DNA of 64,000 nucleotides from a candidate division WOR-3 bacterium (GCA_039804165.1 JBDRZZ010000001.1:158643-222642), one strand, 5' to 3'; positions 8,576-18,967 are shown, counted from the stretch's first letter. A program made the numbers and translations. The notes: a model not told the origin generated them from the letters alone.

Positions 8576-9325
8576 ATGGATCCAAGATTTAATATTATTG
8601 ATGAGAGACTTAAAGAAGTAAAAAGAATAATTGGTATTACAGGAGGAAAGGGAGGTGTTGGGAAGAGTTCGGTTGCTTCTCTTATGGCTCTTCTTTTTAA
8701 AGATCTTGGAAAAGAAGTTGGGCTTTTAGATCTGGATTTTAGTAGTCCAGCTCTTCACATAATTCTTGGATTTGAAGACGTTTTCCCTAAGGAAGAGAAA
8801 GGAATTATTCCACCCATTGTAAAAGGAATTAAATTTATGTCTATTGTTTATTTTGTAGGAGATAACCCTTTACCTCTTAGAGGGGAAGATTTCTCCAATG
8901 TTTTAATTGAACTTATGGCAATAACAAGATGGGAGAAGCTTGATTATCTTTTTATTGATATGCCTCCTGGAATTGGAGACTTAATGTTAGATGTTATTAG
9001 GGTGATAAAAAATATAGAATTTGTTATGGTTGGGAATCAGTCTAAGTTGAGTTTTGAAACTTTGAGGAAAGTTCTATTAGTATGTGAGAAGCTAAGTAAA
9101 AAGGTAATTGGATTAATTGAAAATATAAATCTTCCGAAAGTAAGTTATGAAGAAAACAAATTGAATTTACTTAAAATACCCTTTTTGGGAAGAATAAATT
9201 TTGATAAAGAATATGAAGAATGTTTTGGCGATCCCGAAAAACTTCTAAGTACAAATTTTGCAAAGGATTTGAGAAAGATAATTAATATGAGTTTATTGAA
9301 AAATTCTTCAAAACTGGGGATATAG
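8576..9325 (+). CDS. Mrp/MinD-type ATPase, probable HypB(AT) partner of HypA
   Basis: A 249-aa deviant-Walker P-loop ATPase (GGKGGVGKSS at about 24-33; DLDFSSPALHIILG; DMPPGIGD switch). In Thermococcus kodakarensis the HypA partner is a Mrp/MinD-family ATPase instead of the usual GTPase HypB. The order and the shared signatures here (HIILGFEDVFP, IPPIVKGIKFM, PLRGEDFSNVLIEL) fit that HypB(AT) subgroup. It lacks the C-terminal CxxC scaffold motif of Mrp/Nbp35, arguing against Fe-S cluster loading. The ATG at 8576 has no obvious Shine-Dalgarno. Alternative: a generic ParA/MinD ATPase. Confidence 0.8.
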   Translation: MDPRFNIIDERLKEVKRIIGITGGKGGVGKSSVASLMALLFKDLGKEVGLLDLDFSSPALHIILGFEDVFPKEEKGIIPPIVKGIKFMSIVYFVGDNPLPLRGEDFSNVLIELMAITRWEKLDYLFIDMPPGIGDLMLDVIRVIKNIEFVMVGNQSKLSFETLRKVLLVCEKLSKKVIGLIENINLPKVSYEENKLNLLKIPFLGRINFDKEYEECFGDPEKLLSTNFAKDLRKIINMSLLKNSSKLGI

Positions 9326-9438
9326 AGAATCTCGTAAAAGAGCTTTTAGGAAATAACCTTTATTATTGAATGGGATAAAAATCCAGCCTTTTTGACTTTT
9401 GATGTAGAATTTTTGGGTGGACAACTATTCCTTTGCAC

Positions 9439-9466
9439 TTGACAAAAATATAAAATATGATACTTT
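9439..9466 (+). promoter_or_regulatory. Promoter of the leu-ilv operon
   Basis: TTGACA at 9439-9444, a 16-bp spacer and TACTTT at 9461-9466. The start would be near 9473, giving a leader of about 45 nt with AAGGAGG before the ATG at 9517. No T-box or leucine-rich leader peptide fits in so short a leader. Confidence 0.6.
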
Positions 9467-9516
9467 CAAACAAATATATTTTTAAAGGGCGCTTTTCGGA
9501 CCTAAAAGGAGGAAAA

Positions 9517-11049
9517 ATGCCTGATAAAGTTTATGTTTTTGATACAACCCTTAGAGATGGTGAGCAGGCCCCAGGGTTTAGTATGAATGTAGATGAGAAA
9601 ATAAAAATGGCTCTCCACCTTCAAAAATTAAATGTAGATTGTGTGGAAGCAGGTTTTGCAATTGCTTCAGAAGGAGATTTTGAAGCGATTACAGAAATTT
9701 CGAAAATTTTGAAGGGTCCGGAAGTAGCCAGTCTGGCTAGGGTAAAAGAAGTAGACATTGATCGCGCTTGGGAGGCTTTAAAATACGCTAAAAGACCCCG
9801 TATTCATGTGTTTATAGCAACATCTCCTATTCATATGAAGTATAAGTTAAAAATGGAGCCTGAGGAAGTTCTTGAAGCAGCTGTAAAAGGTGTTGAATAT
9901 GCAAAGAAATACACAGATAATGTTGAGTTTTCTGCAGAAGATGCAACAAGATCAGAGCCAAAATTTCTTGCAGAAATTTGTAGGGCTGTGATAAGGGCAG
10001 GGGCAAGATATATAAATATTCCTGATACTGTTGGATATACAACTCCAGATGAGTTTGCCAATTTGATTTCTTTTCTTAAAGATGAGATAAAGAATGAGGC
10101 AGTTATAAGTGTTCATTGCCATAATGATCTTGGGCTTGCTGTAGCGAATTCTATTGCAGCTGTGAGAAGAGGGGCAAGACAAGTTGAATGCACAATTAAT
10201 GGGATTGGAGAAAGAGCAGGAAATGCTTCTATGGAAGAGATTGTAATGATAATTAAAACAAGAAAAGATATTTTTGATGTTAAAACAGATATAAACACAA
10301 AGCAAATTTATCCTGCAAGTAGAGCACTTTCTTTAATTACAGGCATTCAGGTTCAGCCTAACAAAGCTATTGTTGGGCGAAATGCTTTTGCCCATGAGGC
10401 AGGTATTCACCAGGATGGAGTCCTTAAAGAAAGAAGCACATATGAGATAATAAAGCCTGAGGATATTGGACTTCCTTCGAATAATTTAGTTCTTGGAAAG
10501 CACTCAGGTAGACACGCTTTTAGGAAAAAATTAGAAGAGCTTGGGTATCAATATTCCGATGAGAAAATAGACGAACTCTTTAAAAGATTTAAGGATCTTG
10601 CTGATAGTAAGAAGGAAATATATGATGAAGATATTGAAATGCTTGCAGCTTCTGAGCTTTTTGTAAAGAAGGAAAAATATAAACTTATTTCGGTTAGTTT
10701 TTATGGGGGAACAAATATTATTCCTTCTGCTACTGTGGAACTTGAGGTGGAAGGAAAGTGTTTTAAGGAAACCGGTTCTGGAGATGGTCCTGTTGATGCG
10801 GTCTATAATGCTATTCGTAAGATCGTTCGTGATAAGGTTACTCTTAAGCAATTTAGTGTTAGTGCAATAACTGGAGGTTCAGATGCTCAAGGAGAAGTTA
10901 CTGTTCGTATTGAAGAAAAAGGGATTGATTCTGTAGGAAGAGCTGCGAAAACTGATATTGTTATTGCAAGTGCTGAGGCTTTTGTTAATGCTTTGAACCG
11001 TCTTGAGATAAAAAAGAAAATGAGAGAAAAAGAAGGAGAGGGAGTTTAA
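9517..11049 (+). CDS. leuA: 2-isopropylmalate synthase
   Basis: Condenses acetyl-CoA with 2-oxoisovalerate, the first committed step of leucine synthesis. The start is the ATG at 9517, 6 nt after AAAAGGAGG; an upstream in-frame start at 9457 lies inside the promoter spacer and is rejected. [15 protein letters not shown] begins the catalytic HMGL-like TIM barrel, HCHNDLG and NGIGERAGN are the metal/active-site signatures, and [13 protein letters not shown] follows. The C-terminal LeuA allosteric domain (about 390-500) suggests leucine feedback. Citramalate synthase is a less likely alternative given the leuC/leuD neighbours. Confidence 0.92.
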   Translation: MPDKVYVFDTTLRDGEQAPGFSMNVDEKIKMALHLQKLNVDCVEAGFAIASEGDFEAITEISKILKGPEVASLARVKEVDIDRAWEALKYAKRPRIHVFIATSPIHMKYKLKMEPEEVLEAAVKGVEYAKKYTDNVEFSAEDATRSEPKFLAEICRAVIRAGARYINIPDTVGYTTPDEFANLISFLKDEIKNEAVISVHCHNDLGLAVANSIAAVRRGARQVECTINGIGERAGNASMEEIVMIIKTRKDIFDVKTDINTKQIYPASRALSLITGIQVQPNKAIVGRNAFAHEAGIHQDGVLKERSTYEIIKPEDIGLPSNNLVLGKHSGRHAFRKKLEELGYQYSDEKIDELFKRFKDLADSKKEIYDEDIEMLAASELFVKKEKYKLISVSFYGGTNIIPSATVELEVEGKCFKETGSGDGPVDAVYNAIRKIVRDKVTLKQFSVSAITGGSDAQGEVTVRIEEKGIDSVGRAAKTDIVIASAEAFVNALNRLEIKKKMREKEGEGV

Positions 11050-11052
11050 TTT

Positions 11053-12312
11053 ATGGGGCACACAATAACGGAGAAAATTCTTGCTGCACATGCTGGTTTG
11101 GAAGAAGTTAATCCTGGAGACCACATTTTTGCTTCCGTTGATTTTATGGTGGCAAATGATATTACTGCTCCATTAACAATTGATATTATAGAGAAGATAG
11201 AAACAAAAAAAATAAAAAATGATAAAATTGCTCTTACTCCAGATCATTTTACGCCTAATAAGGATATAAAATCTGCGGAAAATGTGAAAAAACTTAGGGA
11301 GTTTTCGAGAAAGTGGGGGGTTAAATATTTCTTCGAAACAGGTAGATGTGGAGTTGAACATTGTCTACTTCCTGAGTTAGGTCTTGTTGTCCCTGGAGAT
11401 CTTGTAATAGGAGCTGATAGCCATACTTGCACATATGGAGCTCTTGGATGTTTTGCAACTGGTGTTGGTAGCACTGATCTTGCAGGAGCGCTTTTGACAG
11501 GGAAAATCTGGCTTAGAGTTCCTGAGACAATTAAAATTGAATATACGGGAAAGTTGAAAAAATGGGTTTATGGTAAGGATTTAATTCTTATGACACTAAA
11601 AGAGCTTGGAAATATTTCTGGAATATATAAAGCTTTGGAGTTTGGGGGTGAGGTAGTTTCATCTCTGAGCATATATCAGAGACTCACAATGAGTAATATG
11701 GCAGTAGAAGCAGGAGCGAAAAATGGAATATTTATTCCGGATGAAGTGGTTGAGGAATATGTAAAAGGAAGAGCAAAAAGGGAATATAAGTTCTATAAAA
11801 GTGATCCTCAAGCTAAGTATTCGGAGATAAAAAATTTTGATGTTTCCGAACTTGAACCTCAAGTTGCTTTACCTCATCTTCCTTCTAATGCAGAAAGTGT
11901 TTTAAATATAGGGAAGATAGAAATTGATCAAGTATTTATTGGTTCTTGCACAAATGGTTGGTATGAGGATCTTGAAATAGCTGCTAAGATTCTGAGAGGT
12001 AAAAAAGTTGCTCCCTCTGTTAGGTTGATAATAGCACCTCCAACACCCGATATTTATCTTAAAGCTCTTAAGAATGGATTACTTGAAATTTTTGCCGAAG
12101 CTGAAGCGGTAATTGGTCCCCCAACTTGTGGACCTTGTCTTGGAGGTCACTTTGGAGTTCTTGCTGAAGGTGAAAGAGCTCTCGCAACCACAAATCGTAA
12201 TTTTGTGGGAAGGATGGGTCATTATAAAAGTGAAGTTTATCTTTCCAACCCCGCAGTTGCAGCAGCTTCTGCAATTGCAGGAAGAATTGTTCATCCTGAA
12301 GAGGTTGTATAA
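11053..12312 (+). CDS. leuC: 3-isopropylmalate dehydratase large subunit
   Basis: With LeuD isomerises 2- to 3-isopropylmalate through a [4Fe-4S] cluster. Cluster cysteines are in GSCTNG and PTCGPC (CxxC), and GADSHTCTYG is the family signature. The length of 419 aa places it in the shorter LeuC/HacA-type group found in archaea and many anaerobes rather than the roughly 465-aa enterobacterial type. It starts 3 bp after leuA and its stop overlaps the leuD ATG by one base (TAATG). Confidence 0.95.
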   Translation: MGHTITEKILAAHAGLEEVNPGDHIFASVDFMVANDITAPLTIDIIEKIETKKIKNDKIALTPDHFTPNKDIKSAENVKKLREFSRKWGVKYFFETGRCGVEHCLLPELGLVVPGDLVIGADSHTCTYGALGCFATGVGSTDLAGALLTGKIWLRVPETIKIEYTGKLKKWVYGKDLILMTLKELGNISGIYKALEFGGEVVSSLSIYQRLTMSNMAVEAGAKNGIFIPDEVVEEYVKGRAKREYKFYKSDPQAKYSEIKNFDVSELEPQVALPHLPSNAESVLNIGKIEIDQVFIGSCTNGWYEDLEIAAKILRGKKVAPSVRLIIAPPTPDIYLKALKNGLLEIFAEAEAVIGPPTCGPCLGGHFGVLAEGERALATTNRNFVGRMGHYKSEVYLSNPAVAAASAIAGRIVHPEEVV

Positions 12313-12836
12313 TGAATAGAATAAAAGGCAAAGTCTGGAAATTTGGAGATAATATAGATACTGATGTTATAATTCCAGCTCGTTATCTTAATATCACAAA
12401 TCCAGAAGAGCTTGCGACACACATTTTTGAGCCTCTTAAAGGGGAGAACTTTAATAAGGTGATCGCAAAGGGAGATATAATAGTGGGAGGAGATAATTTT
12501 GGTTGTGGTTCTTCAAGGGAACATGCTCCTATTGCTATAAAGGAAAGCGGGATTTCGTGTATTATAGCTAAAACATTTGCGAGAATTTTCTATAGGAATT
12601 CTTTTAATATAGGGTTGCCTCTTATAATTCATCCTGAAGCTTCCCAGGAAATCCAAGAAGGAGAAGAATTAGAGATTTCTTTTGAAGAAGGAAAAATTCT
12701 CAATAAGTCTCAAGGGAGAGAATACTCTTTTCCACCATTTGGGGATATGATTTTAGAACTTATAAAATGTAACGGATTAATTCCGTATATTTTAAAGAAT
12801 TATCCTGAAATTAAAAGAGATTGGAGGGAAAGTTGA
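12312..12836 (+). CDS. leuD: 3-isopropylmalate dehydratase small subunit
   Basis: The swivel subunit completing the LeuCD active site. The family motif [15 protein letters not shown] and the substrate-loop region [11 protein letters not shown] are intact; 174 aa is normal for the short archaeal-like LeuD. The start overlaps the leuC stop by one base and the stop overlaps the TTG start of ilvD by 3 bases, so the operon is tightly coupled. Confidence 0.95.
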   Translation: MNRIKGKVWKFGDNIDTDVIIPARYLNITNPEELATHIFEPLKGENFNKVIAKGDIIVGGDNFGCGSSREHAPIAIKESGISCIIAKTFARIFYRNSFNIGLPLIIHPEASQEIQEGEELEISFEEGKILNKSQGREYSFPPFGDMILELIKCNGLIPYILKNYPEIKRDWRES

Positions 12837-14485
12837 GAAGTGATGCAATAAAAAAAGGTATTGAGAGAGCTCCTGCAAGAGCTCTTCTTTATGGATGTGG
12901 ATTTGATCCTAAGGATATAGATAAACCTTTTATTGGAGTCATTTCTTCTCTTACTAATATAATTCCGGGGCATATCCATTTGAGGGATATTCAAGAAGCT
13001 GTTATAAATGGTATTTATGCAGGGGGTGGAGTTCCTTTTTATTGTTCTGTTCCTGGAATTTGTGATGGAATTGCAATGGGGCATAGTGGAATGAGTTACA
13101 GCTTACCTTCAAGAGAGTTAATAGCTGATTTTGTTGAGACTTTCATAAATGCTCATCAGCTTGACGGTATTGTCCTTATTACTAATTGTGATAAAATTAC
13201 TCCAGGTATGATAATGGGTGCTGCAAGACTTAAATTACCAACAATAGTTGTAACAGGTGGTCCTATGTTAAGTGGAAGATATAAAATGAGGAAACTTTCT
13301 CTTGTTCGCAATACTTTTGAAGCAGTTGGTGCTTATAAAGCAGGTAAGATCACTCAAGAGGAACTGTTTGCTCTTGAGAAAGAAGCTTGTCCTGGAGCAG
13401 GATCCTGTCAAGGCTTATATACTGCAAATACAATGGCTTGTCTCACCGAGGCTATGGGTCTTTCTTTACCTGGTTGTGCCACAGCTTTAGCTGTTTCTGC
13501 TGAGAAAAGGAGAATAGCTTATCGCTCTGGAGAAAGGATTGTTGATTTAGTTAAGAATAATGTCACTATTGATAAAATTTTAACAAGAAAGTCTATAGAG
13601 AATGGGATCAAAGTAGATATGGCTTTAGGAGGTTCTACAAATACAGTTTTGCATATTCCTGCTATTGCATACGAAGTGGGTATAGATTTGCCATTAGAAG
13701 TTTTTGATGAGATAAGTAAAGATACACCAAATATAGTTAAGATTGAACCAGCAGGAGATTATTATATGGAGGACTTAAATTATGCTGGAGGGATTCCTGC
13801 CGTTCTCAAAGTCCTTAAATCGAAGATAAATGATTGTATCACTGTTAGTGGACTTACCACAAAGGAAATAGCAGAGAATGCTGAGGTTTATGATAGTAAT
13901 ATAATTAGGTCAATTGATAATGCTTATGGTCAAGAAGGTGGGATTGCAATTTTAAGGGGTAATCTTGCTCCTGGAGGAGCTGTTGTAAAACAATCCGCTG
14001 TAGATGAGTCTATGAGATGTTTTACTGGGAGAGCAAGAGTTTTTAATTCTGAGGAAGAGGCAATCGAAGCTATTTTAAATAGGAAAATTAGAGAGGGTGA
14101 TGTTGTTGTAATTAGATACGAAGGTCCAAGAGGTGGACCTGGAATGAGAGAAATGTTAAATCCTACTTCTGCAATTGCCGGTATGGGTCTTGAAAAGTCA
14201 GTTGCTCTTATAACTGATGGAAGATTTTCAGGAGGGACAAGAGGTCCTGCTGTTGGACATATTTCTCCTGAAGCTGCTCTCGGAGGCCCAATTGGACTTC
14301 TTAAGGAAGGGGATGAGATAAAGATTGATATTCCTAACAGAAGGATTGATGTTTTAGTGGAAGATGCTGAACTTGAGAAGAGGAGAAAAAAATTTAAGCC
14401 TTTGAAAAAACCTCTTTCCCGTGGATACCTTGAGAGATATTCCAAGATGGTTAAATCTGCTGGAGAGGGTGCAGTTTTTGAATAA
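12833..14485 (+). CDS. ilvD: Dihydroxy-acid dehydratase
   Basis: Dehydrates 2,3-dihydroxy-isovalerate and -methylvalerate to the oxo-acids feeding valine, leucine and isoleucine synthesis. I place the start at the TTG at 12833, which follows GGAGGG by 4 nt and gives [14 protein letters not shown], the family N-terminus; a TTG four codons upstream would precede the Shine-Dalgarno. Fe-S and metal motifs are intact: the Cys in [24 protein letters not shown], and [14 protein letters not shown] near the C-terminus. At about 550 aa the length is normal. Confidence 0.95.
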   Translation: MRSDAIKKGIERAPARALLYGCGFDPKDIDKPFIGVISSLTNIIPGHIHLRDIQEAVINGIYAGGGVPFYCSVPGICDGIAMGHSGMSYSLPSRELIADFVETFINAHQLDGIVLITNCDKITPGMIMGAARLKLPTIVVTGGPMLSGRYKMRKLSLVRNTFEAVGAYKAGKITQEELFALEKEACPGAGSCQGLYTANTMACLTEAMGLSLPGCATALAVSAEKRRIAYRSGERIVDLVKNNVTIDKILTRKSIENGIKVDMALGGSTNTVLHIPAIAYEVGIDLPLEVFDEISKDTPNIVKIEPAGDYYMEDLNYAGGIPAVLKVLKSKINDCITVSGLTTKEIAENAEVYDSNIIRSIDNAYGQEGGIAILRGNLAPGGAVVKQSAVDESMRCFTGRARVFNSEEEAIEAILNRKIREGDVVVIRYEGPRGGPGMREMLNPTSAIAGMGLEKSVALITDGRFSGGTRGPAVGHISPEAALGGPIGLLKEGDEIKIDIPNRRIDVLVEDAELEKRRKKFKPLKKPLSRGYLERYSKMVKSAGEGAVFE

Positions 14486-14508
14486 AAATAATTCATAAAA
14501 AATACCCC

Positions 14509-14536
14509 TTGCATTTCTTTAAAGTGTGTATATTTT
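14509..14536 (+). promoter_or_regulatory. Promoter of ppdK
   Basis: TTGCAT at 14509-14514, a 16-bp spacer and TATTTT at 14531-14536. The leader is about 75 nt with AAAGGAGG at roughly 14602-14609 before the ATG at 14617. Confidence 0.5.
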
Positions 14537-14616
14537 GTGGGCGTTAAAAATAAGATTGTCTTTTAATTTAATGTAAATTAATTTGTTTTTCCAAAGCAAA
14601 AAAGGAGGAAAATGAG

Positions 14617-17277
14617 ATGGAAAAAATGGTGTACTTCTTTGGTGATGGGAAAGCAGATGGTAATATTAAAATGAAAAATATCTTGGGAAGTAAAGGGGCG
14701 GGGCTTGCAGAAATGACAAATATTGGAGTTCCTGTTCCCCCAGGTTTTACAATCACAGCAGAATGTTGTATTTATTATGAAAAACATAAGAAATATCCTG
14801 AAGGTTTGGAAGAACAGATAGAAGAGAATTTAAGGAAATTGGAAAAAGTAATGGGACAGAAGTTTGGATCTGAGGAGAATCCTCTCCTTGTTTCTGTTCG
14901 CTCTGGTGCGGCTATTTCAATGCCAGGGATGATGGATACGGTTTTGAATCTTGGATTGAATGAGAAAATAGCAAAAGCTCTTGCCGAAAAGGTGGATCCA
15001 AGATTTGCTTATGATAGCTACCGCCGCTTGCTTCAAATGTATGGAGATGTTGTTATGGGAGTTGATCATGATGATTTTGAAGAAATCATTCAGAAAAAGA
15101 AAGATGAAAAAGGTGTGAAGTCTGATTCTGAGCTAAAAGGAGAAGACTGGAAGGAAATTGCCGAGAAATTTAAGGCTCTTATTAAGGAAAAAACAGGGAA
15201 AGATTTTCCGGAAGACCCAAAGGAACAACTTAGAGGAGCAATTAACGCTGTTTTTGCCTCTTGGGATAACAAAAGGGCAAGAGAATATAGAAGAATTCAT
15301 AATATTCCGGAAAATTTGGGAACGGCTGTAAATGTTCAGGCTATGGTTTTTGGTAATAAGGGAGAAGGGAGTGGAACTGGGGTTGCTTTCACAAGAAATC
15401 CCGCAACAGGAGAAAATACTTTTTATGGAGAATATTTGCTTAATGCTCAAGGAGAAGATGTGGTCGCAGGTATTAGAACTCCAGGGCCAATTACTCATAA
15501 ACAGAAGATAGAGTCTGGTTCTCCTATAGAGGCTCTTGAAGACCTAATGCCAGATATATATGCTCAGCTTGAGGATGTTAGAAAGAAGCTTGAAACTCAC
15601 CTAAAGGAGATGCAAGATCTTGAATTTACAATAGAAAATAATAAACTTTGGGTTCTTCAGACAAGAACAGGTAAAAGAACAGCGATGGCAGCTGTAAGGA
15701 TTGCTGCGGATATGGTAGAAGAAGGGCTCATTACTAAGGAAGAAGCTATTATGAGGATTAGCCCTGAGCAGATTGATCAATTACTCCATCCGATGATAGA
15801 TCCAAAAGCAAAGGTAGAGGTTATTGCGAGGGGACTTCCAGCTTCTCCTGGAGCGGCTTCAGGAGAGGTTGTTTTCACTGCGGAAGAAGCCGTGGAAAAG
15901 GCTAATAGTGGAAAAAAAGTGCTCCTTGTGAGGCATGTGACGTCTCCTGAAGACATTGCTGGGATGCACGCTGCTGAAGGGATATTAACTTCCAGGGGTG
16001 GAATGACGTCTCATGCAGCTGTGGTTGCGAGAGGAATGGGTAAACCTTGTATTGTTGGAGCAGAAAGTATAAGTATAGATTATAATAGTAAAAGTTTTAA
16101 AGTTAAAGATATTGTCGTAAAAGAAGGAGATTTTATAACAATTGATGGTAGCACAGGAGCTGTGATGTTAGGCGAAGTTCCTACAATAGAACCTGAAATT
16201 TCTGGAAGTTTTCAAAAAATAATGGAATGGGCTGATGAAATTAGAAGACTTGGGGTTAGGGCAAATGCTGATACTCCTACGGATGCTAAAAAAGCGAGAG
16301 ATTTTGGAGCGGAAGGAATTGGACTTGCAAGAACAGAACATATGTTCTTTGGAGAAGATAGAATTCCTGCTATGAGAGAGATGATTTTATCTGAAACTCC
16401 AGAAGAAAGAGAAAGAGCCTTAAAGAAAATTCTTCCAATGCAAAGAGAAGATTTTGAAGGCTTATTTAGGGTTATGGATGGTTATCCTGTTATAATAAGG
16501 CTTCTTGATCCTCCTTTACACGAATTTTTGCCAGAGGATCCTAAGGCAATAGAGGAACTTGCTCAAAATATGGGTATTTCAGTGAAGAAAGTTGAAGAAA
16601 AGATAAAAAGTCTTGAAGAAGCTAATCCGATGTTAGGACTTCGGGGTTGCCGCCTTGGAATTTTAATGCCTGAAATTACAGAAATGCAAGCAAGAGCAAT
16701 TTTGGAAGCAGCTGTAAATGTGGCTAAAGAGAATGTGAAAGTTCTTCCTAAAATTATGATTCCTCTTGCGGCAAGGAAGGAAGAAGTAGCTTCTCAAAGA
16801 GAAATCATTGATAAAGTAGCTAAACAAGTTTTTGAAGAAAAAGGTATGAGTGTGGAGTATCAAGTTGGGACGATGATAGAACTCCCAAGAGCAGCTTTGA
16901 CAGCAGATGAGATTGCAGAAGTTGCTGATTTCTTCTCTTATGGGACAAATGACCTTACTCAGACAACCTATGGATTTTCCAGAGATGATGTTGGTAAATA
17001 CACTCCTGAATATATAGAAAAGGGTATTCTTCCTAATGATCCTTTCCAAACATTGGACCAGGAGGGTGTTGGGCAGTTAATTGAAATTGGTCTAAAGAAA
17101 GGGAAAAAGACAAATCCAAAACTTGAGGTTGGTATCTGTGGAGAACATGGAGGAGATCCTGCATCAATTGAGTTTTGTCATCGTATAGGTCTTGACTATG
17201 TGAGTTGCTCACCATTTAGGGTTCCTGTTGCAAGACTTGCTGCAGCTCAGGCTGTTCTGAAAGAGAAAAATAAATAA
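14617..17277 (+). CDS. ppdK: Pyruvate, phosphate dikinase
   Basis: Reversibly interconverts pyruvate + ATP + Pi and PEP + AMP + PPi; in anaerobes it often serves PPi-linked glycolysis or gluconeogenesis. Order: ATP-grasp domain (about 1-350, GSKGAGLAEM near the start), phospho-His swivel domain with His466 in GGMTSHAAVVARG, and the PEP-utilising TIM barrel (about 530-880) with GLARTEHMFF, FFSYGTNDLTQ and the catalytic-Cys motif GICGEHGGD. Full length (886 aa), with no break. It is monocistronic: own promoter and a strong terminator 30 bp after the stop. Confidence 0.97.
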   Translation: MEKMVYFFGDGKADGNIKMKNILGSKGAGLAEMTNIGVPVPPGFTITAECCIYYEKHKKYPEGLEEQIEENLRKLEKVMGQKFGSEENPLLVSVRSGAAISMPGMMDTVLNLGLNEKIAKALAEKVDPRFAYDSYRRLLQMYGDVVMGVDHDDFEEIIQKKKDEKGVKSDSELKGEDWKEIAEKFKALIKEKTGKDFPEDPKEQLRGAINAVFASWDNKRAREYRRIHNIPENLGTAVNVQAMVFGNKGEGSGTGVAFTRNPATGENTFYGEYLLNAQGEDVVAGIRTPGPITHKQKIESGSPIEALEDLMPDIYAQLEDVRKKLETHLKEMQDLEFTIENNKLWVLQTRTGKRTAMAAVRIAADMVEEGLITKEEAIMRISPEQIDQLLHPMIDPKAKVEVIARGLPASPGAASGEVVFTAEEAVEKANSGKKVLLVRHVTSPEDIAGMHAAEGILTSRGGMTSHAAVVARGMGKPCIVGAESISIDYNSKSFKVKDIVVKEGDFITIDGSTGAVMLGEVPTIEPEISGSFQKIMEWADEIRRLGVRANADTPTDAKKARDFGAEGIGLARTEHMFFGEDRIPAMREMILSETPEERERALKKILPMQREDFEGLFRVMDGYPVIIRLLDPPLHEFLPEDPKAIEELAQNMGISVKKVEEKIKSLEEANPMLGLRGCRLGILMPEITEMQARAILEAAVNVAKENVKVLPKIMIPLAARKEEVASQREIIDKVAKQVFEEKGMSVEYQVGTMIELPRAALTADEIAEVADFFSYGTNDLTQTTYGFSRDDVGKYTPEYIEKGILPNDPFQTLDQEGVGQLIEIGLKKGKKTNPKLEVGICGEHGGDPASIEFCHRIGLDYVSCSPFRVPVARLAAAQAVLKEKNK

Positions 17278-17306
17278 AAACTATTTTGTTTCTCGTACAC
17301 CTCTAG

Positions 17307-17336
17307 CAAAACAAGGGCAAGGGAGCCCTTGTTTTG
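17307..17336. terminator. Rho-independent terminator after ppdK
   Basis: A perfect 12-bp stem (17307-17318 with 17325-17336) and 6-nt loop followed by a T run on the plus strand. It lies between convergent ppdK and thyX and may also serve the minus strand, where the T tract is weaker. Confidence 0.9.
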
Positions 17337-17339
17337 TTT

Positions 17340-17975
17340 TTATAGGCCTAAATCTTCATATAAAATTCGGTGATTTAGAGGGATTGATTCATACATAAGA
17401 AAAGCAAGCTTTCTGATTTCCCAGAGAGCATTTTTACTTGTTCTTAACTGGAGAAAATTTCTGAAACTCCGCACATTTATACTCATAACTAACTCGGTTT
17501 TGAAAGATTCGGGTAGAAGATACTTTGCAATGTCATTAGGGATTTTGTACTTATTTAGAAATAAAAAAATGGACTTTAAATTCTGAGCGGTTGTCTTATA
17601 AAAACTTTTTAGAATTTTTTCTGGTAATTCTGGAACAACACAATATCTCTCAACAATTTTTTTATAGTCATTAAAGCTCTTTGCTTTTCCTATTTCTTCA
17701 TCTTTTATAAGATCTTTTAAGGTGTATCTTGTTGAACGAACAGTATAACTTGCCATTCTATGTCGAACAAGCTCTTGGAGAAGAGCCCGTGAAACTCCTT
17801 CTATCTTAAAAGTATAATTACAGTGTTCAAAAATAGAGGTATGTCCCCATTTTATTAAATTCTTAATTAGATTTTTATCTTTTGGCCCCATATTGTCTGA
17901 GGTTGAACCGTGAGAAGTCCTTGCAGCTATTATGCATTTTTCTATTGGATCTGAGTCTATTAGAGAAACTTTCAT
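17340..17975 (-). CDS. thyX: Flavin-dependent thymidylate synthase
   Basis: Makes dTMP from dUMP using methylene-tetrahydrofolate and FAD/NAD(P)H. The signature RHRMASYTVRS is at 71-81 (family RHRxxSxxxRS), and LPESFKTELVMSINVRSF with LRTSKNALWEIR matches the C-terminal dUMP/folate-binding region. At 211 aa it is of usual size. It starts 2 bp after the hisG stop, so the two are co-transcribed. No thyA is in the window. Confidence 0.95.
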   Translation of the reverse strand: MKVSLIDSDPIEKCIIAARTSHGSTSDNMGPKDKNLIKNLIKWGHTSIFEHCNYTFKIEGVSRALLQELVRHRMASYTVRSTRYTLKDLIKDEEIGKAKSFNDYKKIVERYCVVPELPEKILKSFYKTTAQNLKSIFLFLNKYKIPNDIAKYLLPESFKTELVMSINVRSFRNFLQLRTSKNALWEIRKLAFLMYESIPLNHRILYEDLGL

Positions 17976-17977
17976 TT

Positions 17978-18967
17978 TTATTTAACAAATTGCTTTATTT
18001 CGTTTCTGACAATTGCAGATATTTTGTAAGTTTTTTTTAAATCACTCAAGACCAAAGGAAATCTTTCTTTGGTAATTAAGATATTGACTTGAGAAAATTT
18101 TTCTCCTTTTATTATTGTTGGTTCATCAGCGCATAATTTGTTAGAAATTAGATAATTTCTAACTTTCTCAATGTTATTATTTGGAACATTAAATTTCACA
18201 TCAAAATATTTTTTTGCCACAACTGCTCCATACAAATTTTGGAATATATCCTCAGCTTTTTTCCTTTTCCATTCTTTACAGGTTGGCCCTCCATAAAGTC
18301 CTGCAGAAGATTGCATAATTTCCTCTATTTCTTTCAGCCCATATTCTTTAAGTGTTTTTCCACTTTGGGAATTGTCTACTATAACATCTGCACCTTTTGC
18401 GATGTAACCTTCTGTTACTCCATCAGAGTTAATAATCTGAACCATTTCATTTTCTCCTTCTACAAGACCTCTAATTTGGACGATTGGGCTTTTTTCTCCA
18501 TAAATTGAGGCATATGCTTCATTTTTTAAAATATAATCTCTTGTGATGTTTATGTATTCGGTAAAGCACAAAATTGGTTCATTTTTTCTCATATAGAAAA
18601 GTTCTTTAAATGAGTTATATGGTTTCTCTTTTGGAACAGCTGCAACCATTCTTATTTTTCCATATTCGAGATCTCCTATTTTAAAAACATTGTTTTTAGA
18701 ATTTGCAAGACTTTCTTCTCTTACCCAGTCTTCTCCCACAATTGCTATGTCTAAGAGCCCTTTATTTAATTCAACTGGAGCACTTTGAGGTCTTACAAGA
18801 TAAACTTCAATTTCTGGATCATTTAAAATTTTTAGATTTTTGTCTGATTCTTTTCCAGGTTCATACCCCCTTATTTCATAACCTGCGTCTACGAATAACT
18901 GATATGTGTTACCTCTATCTACACTATTTAAACTTCCTTTTGGAAGCCCCAATCTAATCTTATTCAT
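17978..18967 (-). CDS. hisG: ATP phosphoribosyltransferase, long form with regulatory domain
   Basis: First step of histidine synthesis (ATP + PRPP to phosphoribosyl-ATP). The start is the ATG at 18967, 5-6 nt after AAGGAGA, giving MNKIRLGLPKGSL; the TTG seven codons upstream overlaps that ribosome site. The catalytic domain (about 1-220) includes GLPKGSL and LLDIAIVGEDWV. The C-terminal HisG-C regulatory domain (about 245-329) marks the HisZ-independent long form. No other his genes are nearby; the gene is paired with thyX, which is unusual. Confidence 0.88.
   Translation of the reverse strand: MNKIRLGLPKGSLNSVDRGNTYQLFVDAGYEIRGYEPGKESDKNLKILNDPEIEVYLVRPQSAPVELNKGLLDIAIVGEDWVREESLANSKNNVFKIGDLEYGKIRMVAAVPKEKPYNSFKELFYMRKNEPILCFTEYINITRDYILKNEAYASIYGEKSPIVQIRGLVEGENEMVQIINSDGVTEGYIAKGADVIVDNSQSGKTLKEYGLKEIEEIMQSSAGLYGGPTCKEWKRKKAEDIFQNLYGAVVAKKYFDVKFNVPNNNIEKVRNYLISNKLCADEPTIIKGEKFSQVNILITKERFPLVLSDLKKTYKISAIVRNEIKQFVK

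Noticed and set aside
9340-9353. Short TAAAAG/CTTTTA inverted repeat after the hypB-like gene
   Set aside because: A 6-bp stem with a 2-nt loop and no T tract; too weak to call a terminator.
9457-9516. Upstream 20-codon extension of leuA
   Set aside because: It begins within the promoter spacer and precedes the AGGAGG that serves the ATG at 9517.
13930-14514. 194-aa minus-strand ORF opposite ilvD
   Set aside because: Antisense to a well-conserved enzyme, with no promoter or ribosome site; composition mirrors ilvD codons.
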